In this document: positions 32,005 to 43,682 of the stretch, one piece after another
Layout: each line of letters starts with the position of its first letter
How positions within the stretch are numbered: the stretch's first letter is position 1
Source of the DNA: Russula earlei
Lineage: Eukaryota; Basidiomycota; Agaricomycetes; Russulales; Russulaceae
Direction of reading: 5' to 3'
NCBI GenBank assembly: GCA_025769875.1
Contig: JAGFNK010000015.1
Span: 1-64,000, forward strand
Length of the DNA: 64,000 nucleotides
Made by a program: the position numbers and the translations under genes
Notes under the pieces: model-generated
What the model saw: only the letters and a program-made list of their open reading frames with translations
What the model was told of the DNA's origin: nothing
Databases searched by the model: none

Positions 32005-32938
32005 ATGGCCCCCAACGCTGCACCCATTAGTATCCCCACTGGAGACGTGAACATGGCCAATGGTAATCCAGACAGTCAGACTTGGGACGGTGGACGTTCG
32101 CCGGGTCGTGGCAGTGGTGGTGATTTGCCACGACGTTCGAGCAGGAGCAGGAGTCCTGGCCGTGGTAATGGCGATGACCGAAGGTACGCATGCGTTATCT
32201 CCCTCCGATGAGAATATTATTTCTCATGATCCAACCAGCCGTGAAGCTGGACAAAATCCTGGCAACAATCTTCATGTATCCGGCTTGAGCTCACGCGTCG
32301 ACACGCGTGACCTCGAGGCAGCTTTCGCAAAAATTGGTAGAGTAAGTGTCGGTTTTGTGTCATTCAACCCGAACTGATATCAACTTGTCGTAACTCAGGT
32401 AAAAAAAGCATCAGTCATGTATGACCCCCACACTCGCGAGTCTCGCGGCTTCGGCTTCGTGACCATGGAATCCGTAGAGGAGGCCGAAGCGGCCGTTACT
32501 GCCCTCAATGCTACAGAACTGATGGGTAAAGCCATGACTGTGGAAAAGGTGCGTCTCGATCACGATATAAAGACGACGCTTAACACTGCTCAGGCTCGCC
32601 GTGGACGTGCCCGTACCCCCACCCCAGGAAGATACTATGGACCTCCAAAGCGCAATGATCGTGAGCCTATTCAATCTCTCCTGGTACCGTACGTTCATTT
32701 ACTGGTTCTTCATCAACCAGGTGAACGTTACTATGACCCTCGCCCCTATGATTCTCGTTACGCGCGTGAGCACGATCACGATGATCGTCGCGGTGGGCGC
32801 GGCGGGAGATACGATGACCGTCCGCGGGATTATGACCGTGGGTATCGTGATTATGATCGGGGTCCGCGCGACATCGACAGAGGATACGGTCGCGAACCAC
32901 GCGATTATGATCGCCGCCATGATGACAGACGGTACTGA
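32005..32938 (+). CDS. Tra2-like SR-type RNA-binding protein
   Basis: Probable nuclear splicing regulator. Exon 1 (from ATG 32005) is rich in Arg/Ser/Gly (SRSRSPGRGNG). After an intron, a single RRM follows: NNLHVSGLSSRVDTRDLEAA (RNP2-like) and RGFGFVTME (RNP1), linked over introns at about 32185-32238 and 32341-32398. The C-terminal tail is an Asp/Tyr/Arg-rich repeat (DYDRGYRDYDRGPRDIDRGY). An RS-rich N-terminus, one RRM and a charged RS/RD tail is the layout of transformer-2. The introns fit fungal consensus, for example donor GTACGC and acceptor ACCAG. It converges with the gene at 33177-34713. Confidence 0.85.
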
Positions 32939-33176
32939 GTCATGCATGGTTCGAAAGTTGGGTCCAGGCCATGGTTAAAGAATTATGTTTTCCCTGTTAA
33001 TCCGCCAACACCATGATACATTTTCTGTGGTAATCGACCGATGTTGGGTACGGTGTTGCTTGCATACGCGATAATTAACAATGTCGAAATGCGGCATTTA
33101 GAAAATCTGAGCCTGAATTTAATAATCTGGGCAATCACAAATGCAAGCTCTGGCAGCGCATTCGACGGATTGACAG

Positions 33177-34713
33177 TCAGTTCCGGAGGCGACCCTTTAG
33201 CTTCCTTGCCACCTCGACGTCGAATCTGACACATCTAACCACCTCGAATCCGAATTTCTGACCATATGCATGGATTACTGAGATGAATGGAAGGCGGAGG
33301 TTGGCACTTCAGACTCACCTCTTCTCCCGAATTAAATGCAGCGCCGAGCTCTGACCACTTAAGACCATTTCGCCTTCCTGGATTCTCCTCAAGCCACTCA
33401 TCGATTTCTTCGGGTGAAGGTGGTGGCCCATGTGGACGCTTTTTGTGTATAGCGACTCGCGCATGGATGGCGCGCACATCGGGCGACGATACACTCGAGA
33501 TGCGGTTTAACCAGAGATTACGGCACTGCGGTGGGCCGTGAGACTGTACGAGGATAGCTCGAGATTTCGAGAGACACTGCTCACTCTCTGAGGCAGACGA
33601 TGCCACTCGTCCACTTCCACAGTATTGCAAGCGACGGGAACTTTTGTGTAGGTGCCGAGGTATCGAAAGGTACAGATCTGTGCCATCACGGCGGCAGAAC
33701 GAGATGACATGTTGACGAAGATGTGGAAAGTCTCGTACGTGTCAGAGTATAGAGAGGTATTCGGGAGAACGAACAACACCCCCGTCCTGCCCGGTGAAGC
33801 CGGCGCGAAGGGATGCAGCTCGCGATTGACACAGACGACTTTCAATCGCGACTTTGGCCGTTCGGTTGTTGGAGACCCTCCGAACAGCTCAACAAAGCGA
33901 TTGAACGTCACGTCAGGTGTCGACTTGGCAAGAGCGTAGTCTTGCGGCGTCAGCGAGGGTGCCTCGAGTCCTTCTTCGCAAAGAAACAACTGCACCGCAG
34001 CAGTACTGCTGAAACGGTAGCTGACCGCGCCGAGACGCGCGACGGGCGCAGCGACGTCGCGGTCGGCGGCGTTGTGCAGGGGACCGCCGCGAAGGCCGTC
34101 GGCCGATGACCCTGCGTCGATCTATCGAACGGTAAGCTGAATGTGACTCGACAGGGATCATAGGAAGGTACCAGGTGACGTTGTGTTCTGGCGACGCTGC
34201 CACCTCTACGGTGGCCTGAACCGCTGGCACCAGCCCGACTTGGTCCTGGATCGTCGCCGCCCGTCAAAGGGAACGGGTCGTTCGGAAACTGCCGGCAGCG
34301 CACGACGGTCGCAACAGGGAACCCGAAAAAGACAGATCGATGAGATGGCGTGCGATAACAGCGGGGCGTGGAGGTAAGTTCCGTACATCCAAGTCGTCCA
34401 GTCCGACCAGTCCGCATGGTGCACGTACCGCCGCAGCTGGTTGAGGAGATCCCGCTGCCGCCTCTGGCGCGGGCGCGAGTTGCGGGGGCATGCGGGGGGC
34501 GTCGACGTCGCCCAGAAATGTCAAAAGTAAGTTGCGGTATGCCGCGCACTGTCGTACCGCGAAGTACTCGTTGATTTCGAGCATTCGATGGCGCAGCAGC
34601 CGCTTCTGTGCCTCAGTCGGACCTTGGTCGCGGTGCTCTTCGTCAGAAGCTGGCATGTTCAGCATGTTCGCCGAGTTGGACATGCGTTCAGGAGCGGGGC
34701 TTTCTTGAAACAT
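33177..34713 (-). CDS. Basidiomycete protein with a DUF6697-like domain
   Basis: Function unknown. The N-terminal exon (from 34713) is Pro/Ala-rich, and the middle exons are uncertain. The recognisable part is C-terminal: TPDVTFNRFVELFGGSP, RLKVVCVNRELHPFAP, GVLFVLPN, RYLGTYTKVPVACNTVEVDE, WHRLPQR, then across an intron CRNLWLNRISS and PDVRAIHARVAIHKK, and after another GEE | KFGFEVVRCVRFDVEV. The order YLGTY...P..VDEW..LP..R...IHARVA... and a CV-F-D ending resembles proteins annotated DUF6697 in Agaricomycetes. Splice junctions that rejoin the frame exactly support it as a live gene. Stop at 33177-33179. Assignment to DUF6697 is from memory of the pattern, not from a search. Confidence 0.6.
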
Positions 34714-35557
34714 ATGACTACAGTTCCCCCTGTTCCCAAACGAATCAACGGGGAGATTTGGTGTATTCCCGATATCTGTGAGTTAGCAGAGTGGCCCGAG
34801 CTATAATCGCGGTCTCACCACTCAACGCAATGTGAGCCTTGATGGAAATGCAGGTGAGTGTAGACCCCCAGCCCGCGTCTTGACCTTATCGTTATCAGGT
34901 GGGCGAACGAGCCATTAACTCGGCGTATGGGGCCTAAAAGAGTACGTTCCCGATATGTCGACGTTTCCTGTCAGGCAACGTAAAAAATCATCACGCCCTG
35001 TACTACGGTGACCAGAGTCGAACCTTCCCAATCGAAGATCCAACCTCCAGTATAGTACTAGGTCGGTACGTGGTGTTTATTCCCTCGGGTCTGGGCCCAG
35101 AGGTACGCGCAAATACAAAGGCATGAATAAGCCCTGTGTTTGTTTGTATAATAGTTAGTAAAAGCCGCGGGAACGTGCTCATGTCGGGCATCGCACATGC
35201 AGTACGTTTCGCGTAAACAAGGCCATTACTGTGGGATGGCATAGGACGTGGCCAGGGCTCCTCTTCGAACGGTTGGGAGGGGACAATCGTAGGGCACATA
35301 CTGCGACAAAGGACTCAGTCAGAGACAAGCCGTACGGACACAGCGACCCACTAACCTTGTGAAAACGCATCTCCCAAGTGTTGTCCCATTCCATGCCTGG
35401 ACTCGGAATCACGCCTCACTCACAGGTCGCGCGCGCGTTCGCGTCCCTCTTTCATTCCTGTCCTTCCGCCGCTCCCTCTCTTCCTTTTCCACTCTCCCTT
35501 CATCACTGCACCACATCGCTCGGGCCTCAACCTCCTTTATCCTCCCTTCCTTTTATC
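34714..35557. other. Intergenic region with one weak minus-strand frame
   Basis: A frame at 35003-35412 (-) might be a two-exon small protein (MIPSPGMEWDNTWEMRFHK, then TIVPSQPFEEEPWPRPMPSH) but has no motif. The other frames look like chance. A CT-rich stretch lies on the + strand at about 35400-35560. Confidence 0.4.
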
Positions 35558-37312
35558 TCATGCTCCCCTTTGATCACAGCCAGGTTCGATTTTTGCTTCT
35601 TCCGTTGCAGTGACGAGTCTGGTGAGCCAGAACTTGGCTGCGTATCTGGGAGACGCAGTGTCGCTTGACGGTCCGCATCGGGTTCTTGTGAGCAGCAGAG
35701 GGTATTGACAATCTTTCAAATTTGTCATGGCCCTTAGGCAAACCCCTATGCTTGTTTGGATGGTCATTTGTAAGAGCCAGAGATGCCCAGTGATTGGGTT
35801 GTCATTATGTGTAATGATGAACGCATTGACGAAAGGGAAGTTGGAGGCCGAAGGTCTGTAGTACACATTGGGTGAGAAATCATTCGGCATAACGGAGAAC
35901 TCCTCCACCGACCAAGGGGGGGAAATGACCACTGCAATGACCCGGCCGACTGGAAGACAAATCTGGGAGGATTGGAATGAAATGTCATCTCCTTCAGTGG
36001 CTGAACATTGACGCCGGCTACGATCTTCCTATGGGTATAGGCTATGGGCATATGCCCCAAAAAGACATGATGCAAGTGTTGCTCCTTGAGGAACATATTT
36101 GAGATGTGAGATGACCTCGCGCACACCTTTTTCCTCGTGCTTCTTGAATTTGAGCGCCACCGCTGTTGCTACCCAGACAGTCCTGAAGTCAATGTCCCAT
36201 TCCACCTCGAGCCCAATCCTGTGATCAGGTTCGATGACAATGACGCGATGGGAAGACTGGTTCAATGAGAGCTTGTCGCGCTGCACGATCGTACACAGCA
36301 TCGAGTCGAAATCTTCAGGTGTTTCGTCGAGTGCAGCCATGATGTGATTATGGATGTTCTGAAAGTCCGAGAGAGGAAGATGTCCCGGGCGACGCATCCG
36401 AAATACTTGACGGCGTTGTTCAGGATATCATCGATCGCTTTCTCGATCTCCGGCGGGGTTTTCCCATGGAGTGATCTGATATGTGCAAAGTGAAAGTGAA
36501 TCGGTTCTGGATGCAGATCCGATTCACTTTCACTCGGTGGGATGGGCAGATGGGGTATCATGTCATGACTGCAAGTATTGTTCCAAATGAACTTTGAAAT
36601 CTTTGAACTTGCAATCCAGTTCTAATCTAAGGAACAAGAAGTTGGGATTTCCGAGGGAAAATAGATCTCGCAAGATCTCGCACCCCTTCAGTTCTTCAAG
36701 ATCGGGAAGGCGGTGTAAACTGGACTCTGATGCTTGCACCAAGTACAGTAATGTGGGGGGTTCGGAGAAGAGGTCTGGATCGGGAAACGTAGTTGGGAAT
36801 ACACCACTGGTGGGATGGGAGAGGATGGGCTAGGAGTGTCAAAAAGAGGCCATAAAAAACCACCTCTGAAATTTTTGGGATGGTCTTCTCCATCCAGAGG
36901 ACCAAAAGCGCATATATGTATATGTCACCAAGATAACAGAAGATTGCTCTGTGCCTATCAACGATGAACGAGATGTTTTGGTTGTCCTGCAAGAAGCGGA
37001 TATTAAGGTACCAAAGAAAGAGTGTTTTACCTGGAGAGACAGACGGCTTTGCTTCGCACAGCGATGACTGAAGAAATGAGTGCTTACCAATCCCAGGATG
37101 ACCGGTAAAATCGATCCCTCTGTTGGGGGCTCTGACCGCTTGAAAACCAAACGGCCTCTCGGTAGCACTCGCAGGTGTGTTGTGCGGAGATGCAAGATCG
37201 CCCAGATCGAAGGTTTCAGCCAGAGGTTCGGATACGAAGGCCTTCCACTCTTCGGAAACCGTACCCCAACGGCCAGGGGTCCACGTCCAGTTGTTGCGAT
37301 CCACTGAAACAA
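35558..37312 (-). pseudogene. RHS/Crinkler-like P-loop NTPase, probably frameshifted
   Basis: The N-terminus begins near 37304 (MDRNNWTWTPGRWGTVSEEW; TTTCAG just upstream hints at an earlier exon). An intron splits the Walker A motif, which rejoins as GHPGIGKTLFLWYLNIRF at about 37020-37105. The middle portion has CVARDIFLS at about 36380-36400 and, in another frame, LSDFQNIHNHIMAALDETP; these follow the order of Rhs-type (retrotransposon-hot-spot) NTPases linked to Crinklers. There is no intron between the two, so a frameshift at about 36370-36385 is implied. The C-terminal part ends with FPFVNAFIITHND and HLWLLQMTIQT, again with frame doubt. Such proteins are found in fungi and oomycetes as expanded, often decayed families; a toxin or effector role is not claimed for this copy. 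Confidence 0.6.
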
Positions 37313-37857
37313 ACAGGTTGAAAGGTCCCCAGAATAATGTTGGAGCTATAGAGCGATAACTGTATAAAAGACTGAGGGAAAAGACGAACGATAACTATTG
37401 AAATTATTTACAAGTACGGTCCGGATTGTCCGTTCACTAGAGCCTACCAGCATTGATCTAGGGAGGTTACGATGTCATAGTTCGACATTGTTCTACCAAG
37501 GATACTGACGAGGACAGGCTCTGACCCAAGCGTGATCACAGCGCAACTGTTTGCCATTGACGACAACGACGTCTCAGAGACTCAGATGCTTGCGGAATCC
37601 TGCGTTCTGCACAGCGACTCCTACATCCCGTGCACGCCCACACAGTCCAGCGTAGAAGTGGAGCCTCTACAGACACCAATCAACTGCCAGTGATGCACAC
37701 AAACCCCGCACGCAAGAGACCGGAGAATATCATGGCCAAACATCTCACCATTGCGGTCGCAGAGGTCACATGTGAACAGCAACGCAGTGTAAGATAAAGC
37801 CTGTACATGCCGAGCTGTCGCGGTATCAACATGGTACAGCAAGCTACGCCAAGACGG
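37313..37857. other. Intergenic region, no gene recognised
   Basis: Lies between the NTPase and the 3' end of eIF3g; both genes are on the minus strand. The short frames have no motif. It would contain the NTPase promoter and any missing first exon. Confidence 0.5.
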
Positions 37858-39057
37858 TCATTTTTGTTCCCGAGGCTCTGCACACGCAATGTTAAGAGGA
37901 CAAGGGAAAGCCACAATAGCATCATCACTCACGGGACCACTGTACGTTTCAGAATCAAGCTGTCGTAACCACGCCCGTGCATCTTTTCCATCGCGCGCTG
38001 CGCCACCGCCCGATCCTCGAAGCTGACAAACGCAAAGCCCTTTCCGACGCCCGTATCCCGATCGCGACCGACGTAGACCCGAGCGACACGTCCGAACGAG
38101 CCGAACAGCTCACGCAAGTCGTTCTCCTGCGTGTCCTCCGAGATATTGGTGACCCGTAAGGTCGGCAGGTCGTCGCGCGAGCCGCCCGGTCGCGACATGG
38201 ACTCACCAGGACCGCGGTTGCGCATCGAGGGCGGGACGTATTTGCTTGGACCGCCCGCCGCCGGAGCAGCCGCAGGCGCAGGCGCGTCGGCATCCGAATC
38301 GGCTGCCAACGGTGGCGTTTCTGTTGGACGATCTGTGAGGTCGCCTTGGCCGGTCAGGCATTTTCACTACGTACCAATGTTATCCAGTCCAGCAAGCGAG
38401 TCCTTGTATGGGCATTTGGCCGTAAAATGGTCACCCTTGCAGATCCTACAAACGACCTTCCCTGCACCGGCCTTTGAAAGAGTAGCCTTCAACGCTTGCT
38501 GCTCGGATAATTCCGTTTCTGCCGCCTGCTCACACACCTCAGTCCAATGGCGGTGATGTTGCGATATGTAGATCAACCCGAACCTTGTTTCCGGGGGTGA
38601 GTTTTAGATAGACAGTCTCGCCCACGGTCGTAGTGGCCCTATCCGGACCCGGCTTGTTTCCCTTTTCAAGCCCAAACTTGGCCCACGTCTTTCTTTCAGC
38701 TACGGCATGCTCTACCAGTGACTTTTGCAGGGTTCGCTTAATCCTTCTTATAATCTGTTCGGGATGTAAGCATAGTGGCGCAAGTCAAGGTGGAGTGGCA
38801 ACAACATACCTTGACCTTCTTGCCCTCATCGTTGATTGCATACTCCACTATTGTCCGGATGCCATTTTCATCGATATAATCTTCACCTTTGGATTGATCT
38901 GGATGACGGTAAGGTTGCCGAGAGATAAAGAGAGGAAGTAAAACTCACCAAGGCCTTCAACATCATCAGCCCAGGAAGTCTTGTGTATGCTATGAGATAC
39001 AAAATCAGCTCAGCTTCTGAAGAGATGAATTGATGTCTGAACGCACGCAGCAGCCAT
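37858..39057 (-). CDS. TIF35: Eukaryotic translation initiation factor 3 subunit G (eIF3g)
   Basis: RNA-binding subunit of eIF3 that helps scanning and re-initiation. The start ATG at 39055-39057 gives MAAA, joined over an intron to a [10 protein letters not shown] block. The next exons read [33 protein letters not shown] and [20 protein letters not shown], all typical of eIF3g. [20 protein letters not shown] is the conserved zinc-binding motif. The C-terminus has one RRM with [19 protein letters not shown] (RNP2) and [13 protein letters not shown] (RNP1), then [10 protein letters not shown]. The last exon is short; reading an AAAC|GTACAG donor gives a PREQK end and a stop at 37858-37860. The exact 3' splice is less certain than the rest. 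Confidence 0.93.
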
Positions 39058-42000
39058 CTCTACTATGGGTGTAAAAGGTGATGTACAGGTGACGTGACCC
39101 CCACGTGTGTCGGGTGTGGGAACTAGTCATGTGACACTGACACATCCATATATATTTCTAACAGCTCAGTACTATCAATGTTGCTCGTATCGAGAAGCTA
39201 TTGAAAGGGAAAGACAAATTCAAAGTGGAAAAGTACCTTACTCCTGGCAGGTAGACGCTCTGACACACACCGAGATGCGTCTAGAATCATGGATGAAATG
39301 CTTAATCCATGATCGACAGGTCACGAGTGTTCTCTAGAGAATGCCCATGGTAGGTTGGATGTGCGGCATAGCGATCCTTTTGCGGCTCTCCAGCGGTATG
39401 CAACATATGCGGCAATGCTGGAGCCAACCCCAAATTATTTCCGTCAGGGCACCCGGACCTTCGAAACGATCGATCCTATGGAAAGGTGGGTAGATATTTC
39501 AGCGCTGCTGAAACGCCCGAAGAGGCGCCCTCGCCACGCTCGGGTGATCGGCTTTACAGTTACCCCTTGGCCTGTAGCGCTATAGCTGTAGTGCTACTCG
39601 GAAGACGCCACGCGGAACGGAGACCCGAAGAAGTACAGGCGGAGAAGCCATGTGTTTTCTTTGAAGGCAACGCAGCAGGCGAGTGGATTGGGCCGGCCAT
39701 CCAGCAGGTGGACGTGAGAGGAGTGGGAGTCAGAAACGTGCCACCAACAAATCGACGTATCAGATGGGCCTCGAGAGGATGTCCCACTTGGAGCCCCGGG
39801 GCTGCGCTCCCGAGATCGTTGAAAGAGGGACACGGAGATGATCTGCTCGGAAAAGAGAATATTCCGATGGTGCAAGGCGAGAGGCGCAAGACAAACAAAC
39901 TCGAGTGCTCACACGCCGGCAGATTTCCAAACGGACAGACGAGAAGGCGAAATCGCTGCTGCTTACGGCACGGCCCGCGGAATTGAAATCGGAACCCGTT
40001 TTGAGGATTTGAGGGATTGCCTGAAGCTTACTTCCGGCCGTCCGATCAACTCGGCTAAAGCGCTGAGCAGTACAACCTGACAAGTCATGCGACCCGCAAC
40101 GGCGCCGCGTTGCTCAGCCATGCTGTACCACCCAGGAACTCCATCCAGCGCACGGGTTGTTGTGCGTCTCGGGTTAGAGAGTGCTGCCGCGGCACGCAAC
40201 AGCAGGGAACGCCACGTGTAAGTGTGCAGGTGATCGTTTGTTGGCGTTGGACGCAGACGCACTCGGAAAAAGGGGCGTCGAGAGCTTCCCAGGCCCGGGC
40301 TCAAAGCTCCCCACGGACGATCAGATGACGCCCTCGGGACAGCTTCCCTGACTTAGAGCCCAGTGGGTAACGAGAAAGATAGCGGCCCACCATGCGCTTC
40401 TCGGCGTCTCATCTCTCATCAAGTTGTCAACGCCAACAGGGCAAGGAATTAGGGGTGTCCACGAGGACGGTTGGCGGAGCCAGGTACGCCCACCCCCTCC
40501 CGAGCCCCGCTGGCAGGACAAGTGGTGATCGCCCGTTTTGGGCGAATGGGGTGCGTCGCACGTTCGCCACTCGGGCGTTTAGACGGTATGAAAGGCCGTC
40601 GTTAATGCGGGGAGGAAACACAAACACAGGGAGGGATGCGTGCTCGCTTGGGGAAATCTGTCAGGGCTGGCCCCTTTGGCCGATGACAGCTCGGCGCTGT
40701 GCCACTGTTGACCCCTGCCCGTGCGTGCCCCGTGTGAGACATTGCGCGATGGGAACCCTACTTCTCTCGCAAGGGGGGGACGTAAAGGAATTGTGCGAGC
40801 GGTGTTCCCAGATTGCGCGACTCGAACGGGTTATATCATCGGACCACCAACTTTTTCAGACGACGGTTGTACTGTATAGACACGATCACAAGAAAGTACC
40901 CTGTGAGGTGAGCGGCTTCCGACAACGTACGAACGTTCACGGCATAGTTCCTTCTGCCACACACCCTGTGCCGTACCGAGTACCCCGAATAGATAATGCG
41001 CCCATCCATCCAACCACCTATGTATGGCTCTACACAGCTCCGAGGCCGGTTAGGTTAGCAAGCCCCCAATGAAAGCATCCTGGCGACTCTGTGGCAGTCA
41101 GGCTTTCCGCTTTCAAGCCACCCGACTGGTCCGGCGAGGGAGGGAGAACGTTATGCCAAGCCAAGCGTCTTTGGGATGATTGCATCAAATTCACACACCG
41201 GCGGCGTGAGAAGGGCACAAAGTGGGAAGAAGGTCTCCAGGCCAGAAGGGCGATATCACGACCGAACCACCGGGAGTCGAATAACCTCCTCAGGCCCCGT
41301 CACAAGCCACCACCACCAGCCACCAGCCACAACTCCGGTACAAGTAGTGAAGCATGCACTACTGCCACTGACACGGACACCGACCCTCACAGCCTACCTA
41401 CATTCATTGTATCAGGTCTTATTATTAGCATGCTCCACCTACCCAAAACCATCTTATGCCGCAAGCAGGCCATCATCAAACTCACCTCACTACTGCCGCT
41501 TCGGAGTTGAGTTTTGTCATTTGGCACTCAGGCAACTCAGCAGCACCACCTTCGACTTTGCCATGATATGATTGATCGGTTTCAGGGCGTGACATCGTGG
41601 TGTGACAGGTCCTCATGGGGGTGCGCTGTGAGCGCGAGGAACGACCTCCGGCGCAATCCTGTGCCGTGGTGCAGCTACCGCTACGAAGGTCCCTTGTGTG
41701 TCAGCGACCGGGCCTGAATTGAAGTGTTTCTCGTTCCAGGGGGGAGGCGAGGAGCGTTTCTGTTCCCGTGGTGCCGTACATGAGCCAACCCGGAACGCAT
41801 CGTATCAGGGCGGCGACAAAGGCGCTATTCCGACCCCGTTGCTCGTTGCTGCGCAACGCAACAAGTAGCTAACGACGCGATGGGCCGCAGGGACAGAGGC
41901 AAAAATATCAATATCTCTGTGCCGTGGTCGTGGTCAAGACAACGTCGCTCAGCAAGCCTGAGGGTGCCCATGATTGATATCATCAATATTGCAATTACAC

Positions 42001-42224
42001 CGCCGGTGAGGCGGAAGATGGGGTAGGGGTATTGCTGTGCGTAAACCATCCTACTGAGGAAAGATGAAAATGGGGGGGGGGGGGGGGGAACGCGGACTAT
42101 GATGGGTAGTGGTTTTACAGGGTTCTTGGATTACATGGGGGGTCCGTCGTTCGGTACGTACATGTCAGCAAGAAGGGGAACGAAAATGTTCCAGTGTGGT
42201 ACGAGCCAGGAATGTCGTAAGAGG
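39058..42224. other. 3.2-kb region without a convincing gene
   Basis: GC-rich with many short open frames on both strands, none with a family motif. One coding-like patch is at 39163-39249 (+): it follows TTTCTAACAG and precedes a GTAGAC donor, reading LSTINVARIEKLLKGKDKF; it could be a lone exon or a relic. A G17 run is at 42072-42088. Frames such as 40392-41072 (+, 226 aa) and 39486-39986 (+, 166 aa) look like chance in GC-rich DNA. Confidence 0.6.
42072..42088. repeat. G17 homopolymer run
   Basis: Seventeen consecutive G on the + strand. It is likely length-variable and hard to sequence. Confidence 0.9.
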
Positions 42225-42834
42225 TCAGAAACCGCCGAGACATCCATCCACGTCCAGCACATTGAACGAGCTTTTTAGCACTGGGCGGGAGCCGCCTGGG
42301 GATCCGCTATGGCACTGGGGCTTCTTGCGCTCGCTCGCATGCGGCAGGAGGGATAAAGTGGCTGGGGCGGAGGTGCGGTCGATGATGGATATGGGCGGGT
42401 GTCCCGTGGACGGGAAGCGCTTCGGATCTGGGGTCCTGCTGTTGCTGTCCGACTCGGACGACTCGGACGAAGACAGGTCGGGGATGAGCGACGGCAACCT
42501 GGCCTGCAGGGTCCGAGGGGGCGGGGTGCCGATGTTGTTTGGACTTCAAGTTGTGTGCTGGTTTACGTTTCGGTGGGGAGTGCTCGGTGCTGAGGGTGTA
42601 GTAGGTGCGGTCATAGCGCGCTGGGAGAGCGCATTCGTTGCTGACCACTTCGATCGGCTTGCGGTCGTAGTCAGAGTCCGCTTTGTGGACGTGGGAAACA
42701 AGTTGCGTCTCCGGGAAGTGCACGTGATGGGCGACGGCAGAGCGGAAAGCGCTGTTTGACGGATCTGACTGTCCAAAGACCGTATTGTGTTTGAGACATG
42801 GGCGGAGGGTGGGAATCTGCTGGTGGTGAGACAT
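42225..42834 (-). CDS. Basidiomycete protein of unknown function (CALP-type motif, acidic Ser-rich tail)
   Basis: The start MSHHQQIPTLRPCLKH lies at 42834 (an upstream in-frame ATG is at 42885). The first exon has VHFPETQLVSHVHKADSDYD, RKPIEV and ECALPARYDRTYYTLS. An intron links to a second frame with LPSLIPDLSSSESSESDSNS, ending DVDGCLGGF at 42225. The order VHFP...YDR-PI-V---CALP and a Ser/Asp-rich PDLSSSES tail is a pattern I recall from many hypothetical Agaricomycete proteins; no biochemical function is known to me. The exact splice junction was not fixed. Conservation of the order argues for a true gene. Confidence 0.6.
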
Positions 42835-43682
42835 TGAGAGGGGCGAAAATGAGGCGAGGAAGGTAGGTGAGGTCCTCGGACCCACTTTATGGGAATGGGG
42901 AGGCGACTACGAGGGAGGCAGTAAGCAGCAACAATCAGACGCATCGAGCTTTACTTATAGCATCAGATCGGCGTGAGCGTTGTGGAGAGGACGAGTTCCC
43001 CCCCCTCTCCGTCGTCACGGTGTTGAGCTGCCCGACCGAGTGGCCTATCATCTCCAGCCGGATCGCCGGTTGGATCGCCTCGCCTCGTGTTTCTGTTGTC
43101 AAACGGACAGACACTAACCACACTCGTCTCTCCTCTAGCCAAAGTCCCTCATACCAGGTCAACTGTAAGGGCCGAAGGCGAAATTTTCGATGTTTTGTAA
43201 ATACCCGGCTTCCCGGAGCCTCGTCCGGCTGCCCGTGAACCGTTATCTTAACCCGAATACTACAACAAACGTCACCCTCTGTCCTCCCCGGTTTACTCCT
43301 ACTGTAGACCGTGGAGCAGCAAACAAATAAAAGTAGCCTGTAACTCGCGCGCCACCTTGTTCCTTCCTATCCCAGGGGATCCTGTTCATCGATAACCTAT
43401 AAGATAATGCATTGGTCATCTACGGTCGCATGACCCAATCCTCCCTAGTCAATGGACCCTTGTGGAAACAGGTTCGACAACTCGCTGGGGATCCCAATCA
43501 TAACAAAAATATCTTTTGATGCTGACGCATCGTTAGAGTGAATTAGGCTGCAGTATGTGGTGTGATAATAGTGTGGGTCTGGGTCTGGTGTGGAGTAAAC
43601 GGAAAATGTGCGGGAATCCAAGATAACTAGGTGGACAAGCGGAGTGGGTGTCAATAACCACGCATCATGCGAGCCACGTGTT
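42835..43682. other. Intergenic region, no gene recognised
   Basis: Separates the DUF726 gene 3' end from the preceding gene promoter. The short frames have no motif. The first part is the promoter of the minus-strand gene that starts at 42834. Confidence 0.5.

Noticed and set aside
38131..38556. 141-aa plus-strand frame
   Set aside because: Shadow of the eIF3g zinc-finger and RRM exons on the minus strand.
40392..41072. 226-aa plus-strand frame in the gene-poor region
   Set aside because: No motif, no coding-like amino-acid pattern and several overlapping frames of equal quality in GC-rich DNA.
41270..41320. Possible tRNA B-box-like GGGAGTCGAATAACC
   Set aside because: No matching acceptor stem or A box could be found at the required spacing.
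41091..41571. Overlapping 139-aa and 131-aa frames
   Set aside because: Low-complexity His/Pro/Thr-rich content with no motif or intron structure; likely chance.
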